A stretch of 64,000 nucleotides of DNA, taken from the NCBI GenBank assembly GCA_007922225.1, contig ML679961.1, positions 73,016,890 to 73,080,889 on the forward strand, given 5' to 3'. This document shows positions 25,025 through 36,690 of the stretch, one piece after another. Below the pieces are notes generated by a model, which saw only the letters and a program-made list of their open reading frames with translations, was not told the origin of the DNA and searched no databases. This DNA is from Emydura subglobosa. Lineage: Eukaryota; Chordata; Testudines; Chelidae. The stretch's first letter is position 1, and each line of letters opens with the position of its first letter. Position numbers and translations under genes: made by a program.

Positions 25025-25140
25025 ACTGTGGGCCAGATTTTCAAAAGTTTTAGATGCCTAGAAATGCCAATAATCCCCTAGAGGATTTAAATGGGGGTGA
25101 GACACCAAACTGCTTAGGATCTTTTGAAAATCCCATTAGG
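25025..25140. repeat. Palindromic 'CAGATTTTCAAAAG' repeat
   Basis: GGGCCAGATTTTCAAAAG at the left pairs with CTTTTGAAAATCCC at the right, around a centre that includes CCCCTAGAGGATTTAAATGG. This belongs to the same dispersed class as 18395-18672 and 48715-48800. Confidence 0.5.
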
Positions 25141-26514
25141 TAGTTATCTGCACTTTTAGGTATGAAATACCTTCGAACAGCTGATTCTATGTACATTATG
25201 TACGTTTTTTCACCTTCCTCTAAAACATTGAGCATCAGTACTGCCAAGGTCCTGATCCCGAAAGAGATGGACCAATGATCTGATCCAGTATGTCAAGTCC
25301 TATGTTATCTCACTATGTTTCTGTAAATTTCTGGCATTTACAAAGCTGAATCAGGACTGATGTTGCCCCTCTATGTGCACCACTGGGGAAATAGTGCGAA
25401 GGCTGTATTTTTCATGTCTCATGTGCTACTAGTGACAATGGTGGAGGATAAGAGAGGCTTTTTCTCTTCCTAATAGTGGCTTTGGCTATGTCAATAGCAG
25501 GAACAACCCAGAGCTTAGCTTCAGAAAGGGCTGCAAAACTTAACATGTCATGCCAGCCTTAGCAATTTTAGGTGAACCTTCAAAATAATTCCACCCATCC
25601 CAAATGTAAGTGATCATTGTCTGCCACCATCACCACTGTACCCAGGGCTGGGCTAAAGATGCTGGAGTGGTCTAGCGAGATGACTCTTTGGGATGTGTTC
25701 CAAACTTAACTGACTCATTTTATGAACAAAATGTGTGAATATATGGTGGGAGGTGCTCATCGTCTTCCTTTTCTTCAGAAGTGGAGCCCAGGTACTTGTT
25801 CTTTTCCGTTTGTCATTTTATGTTTTCAAGGTTTTTTGCAAGGAAAAAAGATAAAGTCCTCCTCTCCCAGTGGAAGATGAGATGGTTCTTCATAGAGATT
25901 ATAGTCTGGTTTTGTTAACTGAGGAAGGTTTATGCAAGCCTCTCTTCCAGCTCCTCAGTGAGTCTGATGCACCTTCCCCTTAGGTCACAGCATAGCACCA
26001 ATTAACGTCTGTATACCAGGTTTAGTTTGTTTTTCAGGTACAATAGGTAGAAATAATGTGTTCATAGGCTAAAACTGGTCTAAATAATTTGCAGGAACTC
26101 AGTTAGACCCATTCCCTCTATAATATACTAGCTCTATATGCATGTGCATGCCTGTAAGATCATCTTCTGCCTCTGCCCACTCTGAGGATAAAACCTACTA
26201 GTAGGAAAAGCTACAAAAATTCTTTAGCTCAGGTGGTTGGTGCCTGTAATTTTGAAACTGAAATACCAAGGCTCTAGCACAGGTTTTCCCCACATCTGGT
26301 TTCTTTTTAGTAATCATGCCTATTAGTTGTACCACATATATTAACTACACCCAACACTTTATCCAAATACACCACACTTTGAAAATGAGTCACCTGCTTT
26401 AAAGTAAAATGAAGGTCATTCCATGGGCATGGAAAACAACAGTATGTGAACAGGCTGAATCAACAAGTTCTGCAGGTGGTGCTTAAACTAGGATATTGAT
26501 CCGTCTCTGGGTGT
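25141..26514. other. Unassigned non-coding stretch
   Basis: No supported gene or recognisable element. Confidence 0.45.
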
Positions 26515-28855
26515 TCAATATTAGTGTTCAAAGGGACTTCAGGAGATCATCTAGTCCAACCCCCTGCTCAAAGCAGGGCCAACCCCAACTAAATCATCTG
26601 AGCCAGGGCTTTATCAAGCCGGGCCTTAGAGACCCCTAAGGATGAAAATTTCACCACCTCCCTAGGTAACCCATTCCAGTGATTCACCACTCTCCTAGTG
26701 AAAAAGTTTTTCCTAATATCCAACCTAGACCTCCCCCACTGCAAGAGACCATTGCTCCTAGTTCTGTCAAATGCCACCACTGAGAACAGCCTAGCTCCAT
26801 CCTCTTTTGAAACCCCTTTCAGGTAGTTGAAGGCCACTATCAAATCCCCCCTCACTCTTCTCTTCTGCAGACTAAACAAGCCCAGTTCCCTCAGCCTCTC
26901 CTCATGAGTCATGTGTTCCAGCCCCCTATTCATTTTTGTTGCCCTTTTCTGCATTCTCTCCAATTTGTCCACATCCTTCCTGTAGTGGGGGGCCCAAAAC
27001 TGGATACAATACTCCAAATGTGGCCTCACTAATACCGAATAGAAGGGAATAATCACTTCCCTCAATCTGCTGGCAATGCTCCTATTAATGCAACCCAATA
27101 TGCCGTTAGCCTTCTTGGCAATAAGGGCACACCGTTGACTCATATCCAGCTTCTTGTCCACTGTAACCTCCAAGTCCTTTCCTGCAGAATTGCTGCTTAG
27201 CCAGTTGGTCCCCACTCTGTAGCTGTGTATGGGATTCTTTTGTCCTAAGTGCAGGACTTTGCACTTGTCCTTGTTGAACCTCATCAGATTTCTTTGGGCC
27301 CAATCCTCCAATTTGTCTAGGTCACTCTGTATCCTATCCCTACCCTCCAGTATATCTACCACTCCCCCTAGCTTACTGTCATCTTCAAACTTGCTGATGG
27401 TGCAATCCACCCCATCCACCAGATCATTAATGAAGGTGTTGAATAAAACCAGCCCCAGCACTGACTCCTGGGGCACTCCATTTGTTATTGGCTGCCAAGT
27501 AGACATCAAGCTGTTCATCACTACCACTGAGCCTGATAATCTAGCCAGCTCTCTATCCACTGTATAGTCCATTCATCCAACCCATACTTTTTTAACTTGC
27601 TGGCAAGAATACTGTGGGTGACCATATCAAAAACTTTGCCAAAGTAAAGATATATTAAGTCCACTGATTTCCCCACATCCACAAAGCCAGTCATCTCATC
27701 ATAGAAGGCAATCAGGTTGGTCAGGCCTGACTTGCCCTTGGTGAATTCATGCTGACTGTTCCTAATCACCTTCTTCTCTTCCAAGTGCCTCAAAATGGAT
27801 TCCTTGAGGACCAGCTCCATGATTTCTCCAGGTACTGAGGTGAGACTGACCGTTCTGTAGTTCCCCAGATCCTCCTCCTTTCCTTTTTTGAAGATGGGCA
27901 TTATATTTGCTTTTTTCCAATTGTCTGGGACCTCCCTCAACCACCACAAGTTTTCAAAGATAATGGCCAATGGCTCTATAATCACATCAGCCAACTCCCT
28001 CAGCAACCTCGGATGTACTGCATCCAGCCTCATGGACTTGTGCATGTCCAACTTTTGTAAATAGTCCTGAACCTGTTCTTTTACCACTGAGGGCTGCTCA
28101 CCTCCTCCCCATTCTGTACTACCCAGTGCAGTAGTCTGGGAGCTGACCTTGTCTGTGAAGACAGAAGCAAAAAAAGCATTGAGTACCTCAGCTTTTTCCA
28201 TATCTGTCACCAGGTTGCCTCCCCCATTCAGTAAGGGGCCACACTTTCCCTGACCTCCTTCTTCGTTGCTAACATACCAGTAGAAACCCTTCTTGTTACC
28301 TTTCATCCCTTGCTAGCTGCAATTCCATTTGTGCTTTGGCCTTCCTGATTTCACTCCTGCATACTCGAGCAGTATTTTTATACTCCTCTTTGGTCATCTG
28401 TCAAAGCTTCCACTTCTTGTAAACTTTCTTTTTGTGTTTAAGCTCACCGAAGATTTCTTTGTTTAGCCAAGCTTGTTGCCTGCCATATTTGCTGTTCTTT
28501 CTGCACATCGGGATGGTTTGTTCCTACGTCCTAAATAAGCTTTTTAAAAAAATACAGGCAGCTCTCTTGGACTCTTTTCCCCCTCATATTAGCCTCCCAG
28601 GGGATCCTGCACATTAGCTCCCTGAGGGAGTCAAAGTCTGTTTTTATGAAGTCCAGGGTCCATATCCTGCTCTTCTCCTTTCTTGCTTTTGTCAGGATCC
28701 TGAACTCGACCATATCTTGGTCACTGATGCCCAGGTTGCCACCCACTTCTACTTCCCCTACCAATTCTTCCTTGTTTGTGAGCAGCAGGTCAAGAGGAGC
28801 ATGGTCTCTAGTTGGTTCCTCCAGCATTTGCACCAGATTCATAAGGCATAATGTT
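26515..28855 (-). mobile_element. 5'-truncated CR1 LINE, 2.3 kb
   Basis: The 3' end (26515-26590) shows the CR1 signature GGGACTTCAGGAGATCATCT, AGTCCAACCCCCTGCTCAAA and GCAGGGCC. Going up the minus strand come the C-terminal ORF2 domain, reverse transcriptase, and the tail end of the endonuclease/linker (EEPTRDHAPLDLLLTNKEEL), where it stops near 28855. ORF1 and most of the endonuclease are missing, the usual outcome of incomplete target-primed insertion. The wording is closer to an intact CR1 than in the other copies, so this is likely one of the younger insertions here. Confidence 0.93.
26589..28842 (-). pseudogene. CR1 ORF2 (endonuclease end, reverse transcriptase, C-terminal domain)
   Basis: Three open pieces cover the polyprotein: 28842-28531 (linker), 28306-27521 (fingers and first palm motifs) and 27572-26589 (rest of palm, thumb, C-terminal domain ending GVSKARLDKALAQMI). 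The last two overlap in different frames, so a frameshift lies near 27520-27545, just after ESWLDYQAQ. The segment WKKANIMPIFKKGKEEDLGN and the DLGNYRTVSLTSVPGEIMEL block are typical CR1. The catalytic box reads YLYFGKVFD instead of YLDFSKAFD, replacing the first catalytic Asp by Tyr (codon at 27644-27646). The FADD box reads FEDD (Glu codon at 27384-27386), and PQGSVLG has become PQESVLG. This copy is not functional. Confidence 0.92.
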
Positions 28856-29582
28856 CACAAGTCTAACACAGAATACTGAAGAGTGAACCTTCTGAGCTCT
28901 GCTTCCCTACCAAGGTTGTGACAATGCTGCCAGTAAAAAGGCTTTCTTACTGTTGTGTTTTGCAGTGCTGTATTCTCATTATGATGATTGGTACTGTAAT
29001 TAACCATCAGGGAAAATAAAATTAAAACCAAAAAAATCCATTGTAATTAATTTTCATAGAATGTCTTGGAAATTTTACAGGGAACATTATTAGCCAACAT
29101 CTTGTCTAGTTATAATTAGCATATCACAAACATGAATGCATTCCCCCAACAGAGACTGTGAATAGAAAATTGCTGTTGCTGGGGTGTCTGAATGAATTCT
29201 CTCTCTTAATGTGTGTCTCCTTAAGACATAAAGATTGATGTCCAGTAGGGCAAGCTCAATACCATGCCTTCCATCTCAGCCAGAGAAGAAGACATCTCCT
29301 AGATTCACGTGACAGAGTTACTGCATGTAGACCATAAATTTCTGATTTAAGCTTCCTATGCAAATGTGCAGAGCAAGCCCAGCCACTGGAGGAGGGGAAT
29401 TCTTTTCTTGTTTAAGTTCATTTTAGTAACCAATGTTCTGTAGATGGTAAGGACAACAAAGATGAATTATCCCTAATTCACTACTATTTATCCATAAATA
29501 CGACCAGCAGTGGGATGGGAGCACAGAGTTCTCAGTTCCACAACACTTAGATGTCTCAATCTTGCAAAGTGATGAACACTTT
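28856..29582. other. Unassigned non-coding stretch
   Basis: No supported gene. The AT-rich segment around 29000-29140 is free of recognisable repeats. Confidence 0.45.
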
Positions 29583-29728
29583 GGCCCTAATCCAGTAAAA
29601 CATTTACAAGCTTGCTTAACTTTAAGATCAGTGAGACTGTGCACACACTTACAGGTAAGGACATGATTAAGTGCTTTACTAGATCATATCCAGAGAGTTC
29701 AGTATCTTGCAAGATTGATCCTTTAATA
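29583..29728. repeat. Palindromic 'CAGTAAAACATTTAC...AAGTGCTTTACTAGAT' repeat
   Basis: GGCCCTAATCCAGTAAAACA at the left and AAGTGCTTTACTAGATCATA at the right are imperfect inverted halves separated by TTAACTTTAAGATCAGTG. The same arrangement (CAGCAAAGCAC ... GTGCTTTGCTGGAT) is seen better at 34340-34965. Confidence 0.55.
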
Positions 29729-32044
29729 ATGATATTAGAATGTCAAGCACATCTTTTAATTTAGACTTTATGGACCAGTCATTATATGTTAAATACCTAG
29801 AAGTGGAGCTTACTTACACATATAGAGCTGAGTGGAGAATGACAATTCCATTTTATAGCAACATTCGATGTTTTGAAATTTTGTTTTTGTTCTGCTACAC
29901 AAAACCTTTTTCCAAAAATAGAATTGTCTTGTAAAGTCCGTTTTCAGACCAAAACTGAGCTCTTCAGGTCAGGAAGAGGGTTTGTCCTAACACCAGGCTA
30001 CATAGTATACTAATATATCTCTACAAATTATTTCAGCTTCAATGGAACAGCATATTTTGGTGGAATATAATTTAGCTGAAGATGTTCCAACCAGTGGTAG
30101 CTGCATGAGCTTATGAAGATAGCATAACCACTTGCTGTGCCAGCTGTACTCTGCATCCCTGGCATAAGGGAGATGAAGGGGGCATGAAGAAGTGGAAAAA
30201 GGGGGATGGCAAAGATGAGTGCTGCTACACCTGGTGATTCCTGGCAGTTTTAATGTATGTTAGGGTTGGGATGATCAGCATTGGGAAGCTGCAACTGGTT
30301 TCATTGTGGGCCTCCTGTCACTACAGCTAAGTGCATCTTGGACATAGTTGAGAATCTGGCCATTGTTTATTGTCTTAAACATATTTATTGACATTCATTT
30401 ATCTTACTTATCAGTTTCCTTTCCAAATAGATGTGGTGGGTTTTTGTTTGTTTGTTTTTTGTAATCAATTGATATTGGAGAAAAAATACAAGTATAATAG
30501 TCTTCCTATTAAATGTAACTACTTAGAATGAAAAAGAGATCAGTATGATACTAAAGCAATTGCAATTGACAGCTAAACAAATGTTTAATGCAATTTAACT
30601 AACAGTTGAGCAAAACATGTACAGTGAATAGTTTATTTGATTAATTTAGCTTCTCTCTTTTTCTTGGTATTGTATCTTTGAGCAGGTGATAACTTATTCA
30701 TTAATCAGTTAATATTTCTGACTTTCTTACTCTTTGGTCACAAATATTTAAAATTCAGGTTGTGTCCCAGGATTGAGATTGGTCAGATTAGTGATATTAA
30801 TTTGTTAACTGATTAGATGAGGTGACAAGCATTTCTTGTTACTTGCATCAGGCTATGGCTCCTTTTTAATACTTCAGAGATGGCCAAAAAAGGGCTCCTG
30901 TGTGACAACATCTTGGGCTCACTCATGTTTAATTAGTTGTATATATGCATCACTGTATGTGAGCTGGAAAAAGCCTATTGAGGTTTGCAGGTGATCAGTA
31001 TGTGCTGTGAAGTGTGAGATCTGATCACACTTATAGCTCATTTTTTAGTTTTACATAGCATCAAATAGGAATAGTAATCAGACAATTATCCAGTCTTTTT
31101 ACATTCCAGATACGGTATTCATCTCAGTATCTTGTGAAAGCCACAGAACAATACACATGTATGCTTTTGTAAAATACTATTTCATACAGTACATCCTACC
31201 ACATTGATTCAATAGCTCTACATCCCATATCCTTTCTGTTTGTTTCAAGTTAACTATACCTTTGTTTTAAGTGCTCCCTTGTTCCTGTATTATAATGAGA
31301 CAGGTTAAAAGGAAACACTTGACAAAATAAATTTAGTATAAGAATATAAATTAAATCAGAACACCATAAACCAAACAGGAGTCCAGGAGTTCCGACCTAA
31401 TTCATAATCAGATCATAAGTAGCCTGGCTATTATCAGTCCCAAGTACTGTAGCTCACCAACATGTGAAATGACGGAGAAACCAAACATTGTGGAATCGAT
31501 ATTGGAAGCTATATTAGCAAACCATTAGCATTATAATATTTATACACAATATTATGCCCTGTGTAGGAATAAAGTTCATAGAAGGAATGAGTGAGAGATT
31601 AAAGGGAGGGGAAAAAAAGAAATAGGGGAGAACAACTTGAAATTGTCTGAACATCTAAAATTGCTTAAGAATTTACAAATACTTCTTTTCATGGATGATG
31701 AAGAAATTGCAGTAACACTGTTGTCTGTTGTACAGTAAGAATCAGTTAAAACATGACACACAGTGCCTTAAAAAAACTTCCCAAAGCTTTTTACCATGAG
31801 AAAAAAAACTACACTGTGTTGTTTTGTCATGAGTTATTTTCACTATTAACTGTGGCAGAGAGAGATTCTTTCATTGATACAAGTAAGACCTGCAATAATA
31901 CTCTTTAATATTGCCACTTAAAACAAAATTTAAATAGAATTGTTAAATAGTTTATGGCTGTTCCATTTAACATGTCTAAAGGCTGTAAGACTAAGAGTTT
32001 AAAAATTGAAGTATATATTATTATGATAGCTTATTATATTGCAG
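29729..32044. other. Unassigned AT-rich stretch
   Basis: No supported gene. No repeat ends seen. The 30430-30760 part is AT-rich and repeat-free by eye, and may be unique. Confidence 0.45.
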
Positions 32045-32135
32045 AAGTTTCTTGAGGCCCTAATCAGGGCCTTGGATCCTACTGTGCTAAGTGTTGTATA
32101 GACATATTCTTGTCCTACAGAGCTTACAATTTTGG
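32045..32135 (+). repeat. Fragment of a dispersed SINE-like repeat
   Basis: GAGGCCCTAATCAGGGCCTT, then CTACTGTGCTAAGTGTTGTA, CTTGTCCTACAGAGCTTACA. This is the same head region as at 50985-51165 and at the start of the long copy at 57830-58612, so it is a truncated member of that family. Confidence 0.6.
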
Positions 32136-34339
32136 TTAATAATAGAAAGCAGCAGGCTTGGTGGGAAGAAGGGAAGGAGTGGGGAGAAAAGGTGGTAATG
32201 AATCTATCATAAATAAAGGGAAAAGACCCTGTCTGAATTCATACTATGAGGTTTATTGTCAGTTCTAAACATCAAGAGACATTACCTGGGGTTCTTTAAG
32301 GAATCATATGATTTCAGACACTATTGGGGTCCATCTGTTATCTTATATACAGTATTCATTCAGCCCTCCAATTGCTATGCAAACAACCAAAAAATGAAAC
32401 ACAAAACAAAAAGCAGTAACTAGCCCAAATACAGAGCCACACAGCATAAAGAAAAATCTGACACAAGGCAAACTGAACTGCCAACAGGCAAACTACCTAT
32501 TTCAAAAAGAAATAATTTTCCAAATAATACAGATCATAGGGGATAAGGGAGTAAAAGATGCAGAAACAAGGGGAGGGAGTCAAGAATAGGTTAACTGAAA
32601 TGGATAAGACTACAACATACCCTATTATAAGACAGTGAGGGATTCCATTGGAACTCATATGGGAGTGAGTTCCATGAGCAAAGAACTTCAGCAAGAAAAC
32701 ACTTATTCCCCAGCCCAATACCAGTGGAACCAGGGAACCAAGTACGGATTACTCAGCTCAGCTACAACTGTTGGGCAACTAAATAGAGTTTTTTTTCCCC
32801 CCCAAAATACACCAAAACAGTACAGCTGTAGGCGAAATAATAAAATTCTGAATGTGCTTCCCTGGAGGGTCACAGGATTACAAATTACTATAGGTTTGTT
32901 GTCAGAAAACTCAGCTTTAAAGGAAATGCTAATTTATGTATTTCCAAATTTTAAGCAGTGTGACTGCTACTGGCTTTAATGAGAGTTGTGACCTACAGAC
33001 TTGTAATAATCCACTTTGGCTCCTAAACTCAGTTTATTGCCAGATGTGTGTATGCTCAGTAATTGATTTTAAAATACATATGCAAATCCACATCACCTCA
33101 TTTTTAAAGGGTGCCTTTTATCCCAAAATACCATCCTTTTCCCAGTACTTGACATATTGGAAACACTTCACTTATCAAAGACACTCAACCACCTCTGGGG
33201 TGGAATATGACATCTGGTCAGTATGTACAGAATCACTTAAATAAGGGCACGGTCCTGCATAAACTTGTACTTAGGGCTGGGTGAAAAACCAATTGTAATT
33301 GTTGTGAGAGTTCTAGGGAGATAGAAAGTAATTACCAAAACTGGATTTGATCAGGCCATGGGACCTAACATAACTAGTCTAATAAAAAGTGACATTAATT
33401 TTTTTTAAATCACAATTGAATAGAAGGTGTGTTTGGTGCGTGTAATCTATATCCTTCCCCTCCCCCATCATAAATTATGAGTCTCGTTGTGAACTCACAT
33501 TCAGTAATAGAAATCAGGAGTAATTCAACTGAAACTAATGGAGCTATACAAGTGCAAAAAAATAGCTTAACCAGTGCAAAATAAAAATGTGAGAAGAGAA
33601 TCAGGCCTATATCAATACAGTATCTATAGAAACCAGTAGATCTATTTGTGTATGTAATATATGGGTGTATATACTGGGCATAGACCTGAACTTTAGATTG
33701 GAATGCCCTTGAATGCTGGGAAAATCTGGCTCTGGATAAGAACTCTTTGGCTCTGGCTCATCTCCAATATACATAATAAAGCCAAGATTAAAACTAGAAT
33801 GAGTCAAGAATAGAAGCTACATGTTAACTGAAATCAACATGGGAAAATATAGGGTACTATATTTAAAAATACACAATGCTATTTGTCTGTTTTGTTGTTT
33901 GGTGAAACAGTTGCATTTTTAGGTATGTTTTCTTATTTCCACATTATTTTGACACAGAAAATTATTATTAGCAATCAATCCAACAGATTATTATTAATCA
34001 ATAACTTTTAAATTTGTCTTCATGCCTGTATACTTCTAATGATGCTGTATGTCACTTGGGAATAATGTCCCTCCAATTGACAATATCACTGTGTTTACTT
34101 CAAAGAACAAACAGTTCATGCAGCAAAAGAAAGCATTGATTTATTTCATTTCTGATGAAAGGCAGGGTATACGTGTAAAGCCAATTTTCACAGGCAGAAA
34201 TCAATGGGATGACTTTGGATGTTGAAAAGTTTATAGGTCCAGAGGCTTGAATAGTACCTTGGCTCACCACTTTCTGGGAGACCTAAAATCTCTGTCCAGA
34301 TGCTGAAGTTGGTCCCTCCAGGTTAGGGTTTGGGGACAT
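32136..34339. other. Unassigned non-coding stretch
   Basis: No supported gene. Around 33485-33610, AATCAGGAGTAATTCAACTG followed by AACTAATGGAGCTATACAAG suggests half of a palindromic repeat. Short plus-strand frames at 32635-32979 and 32936-33244 (about 100 codons) have no recognisable features. Confidence 0.4.
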
Positions 34340-34965
34340 TGGCACTGATCCTGCAGAATGCTTAGCACTCTGGCTCTGATCCAGCAAAGCACAGAATCAC
34401 ATGTTTAATTTTTAGTATGAGTAGTGGAGATGGTCAGAAATGTTTCAATGGCAAAAAACAGTTAAAAAAATCCTGATTTGTCAAAAAATGAAACCATTTT
34501 TGGAATAATGGGTGTTTTAGCAAATCTCATTCAAAAAATGTTGAGGAAGACGTTTCAGAACGGTCATGTTCTGAAAATGTGAAAATGAAAAATTTGGATT
34601 TTCATTTCAAAATTACTTTACCTTTTGAAATGAATTTTATTTACACTAAAAAAAAATGGGAAAAGGTTGAAAATGGGACAAAAATTTTTGAATATATTAA
34701 AACAAAACATTTTGATTGATCTGAACTGATTTAAGATTTTTGCTTTATAATTTTTTTTTCCAGACATCAACTTTCCATCCACATTTGGGATGGGATTTCT
34801 TTTTTAGATATCTTGAACATTTTCATGGGACAGGAAATCTGTTTCCCATCCAGTTGTAATGAGTAGACTCATTTAAGTCAGTAGGACTCACATGTTTAAA
34901 GTTAAGATCATGCGTAAATGCTTTGCTGGATTAAATCCAGAATACTCAGTACCTTGTAGGACTGA
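34340..34965. repeat. Palindromic repeat split by an AT-rich insertion
   Basis: The left half reads CTGATCCTGCAGAATGC, TGATCCAGCAAAGCACAGAA, CACATGTTTAATTTTTAG. The right half is its complement: GTCAGTAGGACTCACATGTT, TAAAGTTAAGATCATGCG, AATGCTTTGCTGGATTAAAT. The halves are about 430 bp apart because another repeat (34433-34862) occupies the centre. Confidence 0.6.
34433..34862. repeat. AT-rich 'GAGATGGTCAGAAATGTTTC' repeat
   Basis: Starts near GGAGATGGTCAGAAATG and is dominated by A/T runs with TTTCAAAATTACTTTACC and TGAAATGAATTTTAT stretches, ending near CAGTTGTAATGAGTAG. Similar text is at 38218-38600, 40915-41375 and 49685-49975. I recall a dispersed turtle/bird repeat starting 'gagctggtcgaaa' and ending 'ccagctctag'; the class is not certain. 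Confidence 0.5.
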
Positions 34966-35145
34966 GCACATTGATAAGAAAAGTTAACCATATCAAATAC
35001 AAAAAACATTAGTGTTCAGTATAGTGGCTGATCTGTATGCATGCCACTAATATTGACTAGATATGTCCAAACCCTACTACCAATATAGCTAAAGGTGATT
35101 CTTTTTCAGTTCAAGTATTTGGGGGTCTGTGCTTCTGAAGATTCT
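34966..35145. other. Short unassigned stretch
   Basis: Nothing recognised. Confidence 0.4.
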
Positions 35146-35275
35146 GAGAGTTAGACTGATGTAAGGCAGTTTATGTCATCCTAATTCTGTAATTGCCTTC
35201 ACTAAAATGTAGCTCCCACCAATGTAACTCACCTACTGTACCAACTCAATTCCACTTCTGTGAGAGGCGTAGGAT

Positions 35276-36448
35276 TTAGGCCTTGTCTACACTAGAAAAA
35301 TTTGTCGACATAGTTATGTCAGCTCCCAGCCACGACTATAATTACAGTGGTGGCTGTTGTTCACACTGTTCTCCTTGGGTCGGTGGAATGCACCCTCACG
35401 AGAAGCACTTCCACTGACTTAAGGGGCAGTGTAGGGGGAGCTGAGATAACCATCTCTCAGCTCCCTGCTGAGAGCCCACAGGCTCCCGGGCTCCCTGTAG
35501 GTTGCTCTCCCACACCCCGCTCCCAGCGGGAAGCATGGCTGCAGCTGCTACGTCCCTCTCGGCTAGCAGCCAAAAGCCGGGTGGCAGCTGCCTGCCTCCC
35601 GCCCAGTCCCAATGCACAGCAGGTGGCAGCCAACCATCACCGCATCCTGCCTGGCTCTTGGCTTGCAGCTGGGAGCTGGGTGGCAGTCGTCTGTTTCCAG
35701 CCTTGGTACCTGCTCCCAGTGGACGGCAGCCACCCACCACTGCATTCTGCCTGCATCCAGGCTTAGAGCTGGAAGCCGGATGGCGGCAGCTGCATGCCTC
35801 TGTGTCCCGCGGCTCCCAGCTTCCAGCAAGTGCCACCATGTCCAACCCGCGTCTGGGCTCGGATCTGGGAGTTGGGCAGCAGCCACTTGCATCCCGCTGC
35901 GCTCCAGCTTACAGCGGGCACTGCCGCATCCAACCTGCATCCGGGATTGGGACTGGGAGTTGGGTGGCAGCAGCCCATGTCCAGGCTTGGATCTGGGTGG
36001 CAGTCGCCCCATCCTGCTGGGTTCACACCTCACAGCAAGTGACATCCAGTAGGCGACATCCGCCCGCTCGGGTCCAGACTCGCAGCCAGGACCCAACTTC
36101 CAGTGACTTGCCTGGTCCCAGCTGGCAGCTGGGAACCAGGCTTCTTACTCCGCCCAGAGTGTGCAGGCTTGCTTGTCAATTTCACCACTCTAATGGAGCA
36201 GTGAAATTGACAGGTATGACAGCCCCTCCACGCTGAGAAGGGGAGGTCGTGTCTACATTGACACTGTGTCACCCTACCTCTGGCGACAAAATCCCTACAC
36301 ACCTCTCATTGAAGTGGTTTTATTTCGTCGCAGAAAACGGGGCAGTTTGGTCCGCAGGAGGGGTGACTGTAGTGTGTACACCAGCACTGTTTTGTCCACA
36401 AAAAGCTGACTTTTGTCGACAGAACTCTCTAGTGTAGACCAGGCCTTA
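35276..36448. mobile_element. PIF/Harbinger-like MITE with TTA target duplication
   Basis: The inner element runs 35279-36445. The left end GGCCTTGTCTACACTAGAAA, then GTCGACATAGTTATGTCAGC; the right end is the complement (AAAAGCTGACTTTTGTCGAC, TCTAGTGTAGACCAGGCC). It is flanked by TTA at 35276-35278 and 36446-36448, the TWA target duplication characteristic of PIF/Harbinger transposons. It has no transposase. The centre (about 35460-36180) is GC-rich and repetitive, unlike the rest of the window. Confidence 0.8.
35560..36020. repeat. Degenerate ~90-100 bp minisatellite inside the MITE
   Basis: A phrase such as GCTGGGAGCTGGGTGGCAGT recurs with changes at about 35563, 35665, 35768, 35864, 35951 and 35992 (AGCCGGGTGGCAGC, GAGCTGGAAGCCGGATGGCG, TCTGGGAGTTGGGCAGCAG, ACTGGGAGTTGGGTGGCAGC, TCTGGGTGGCAGTCGCC). 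Spacing is mostly 87-103 bp. The array is nearly free of stop codons in both directions, so overlapping open frames of up to 244 codons appear; these are not genes. Confidence 0.7.
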
Positions 36449-36690
36449 GGTTGATGCACTGAAATTGATGCAGTGTCAGCATAGACACTACGTTTCTTAC
36501 AGTGATTTTGCTGCCTTTCAAAAGGCATCCCACAATGCCTCGCAATGACAGTTATATCAAGTGCTCCTAGTGGGGACGCACACCGTCGACAGAAGAATCG
36601 TGGTGTGAACATGCAAAAGCAGTTTAATTATTGCGGTGGCTGTACATTGATGTAACTTAAGTTATCTTAATTTTGTAGGGCAGTTCTAGT

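Larger units (their letters stand above)
35146..36690. mobile_element. Outer palindrome-rich MITE interrupted by a second MITE
   Basis: The left piece (about 35146-35278) includes AATGTAGCTCCCACCAATG, ACTGTACCAACTCAATTCC and GAGAGGCGTAGGATTTA. The right piece (36449-36690) includes GGTTGATGCACTGAAATTG, CATAGACACTACGTTTC, AGGCATCCCACAATGCCTC, CACACCGTCGACAGAAG, AATTATTGCGGTGGCTGTAC and TTAATTTTGTAGGGCAG. From memory these are adjoining parts of one GTCTACAC-type turtle element, now separated by the inner element at 35279-36445. Outer borders are approximate. Confidence 0.55.

Noticed and set aside
35347..36302. Overlapping open frames of 82-244 codons on both strands
   Set aside because: They lie in a GC-rich minisatellite inside a MITE, overlap in up to six frames, and have no recognisable domains.
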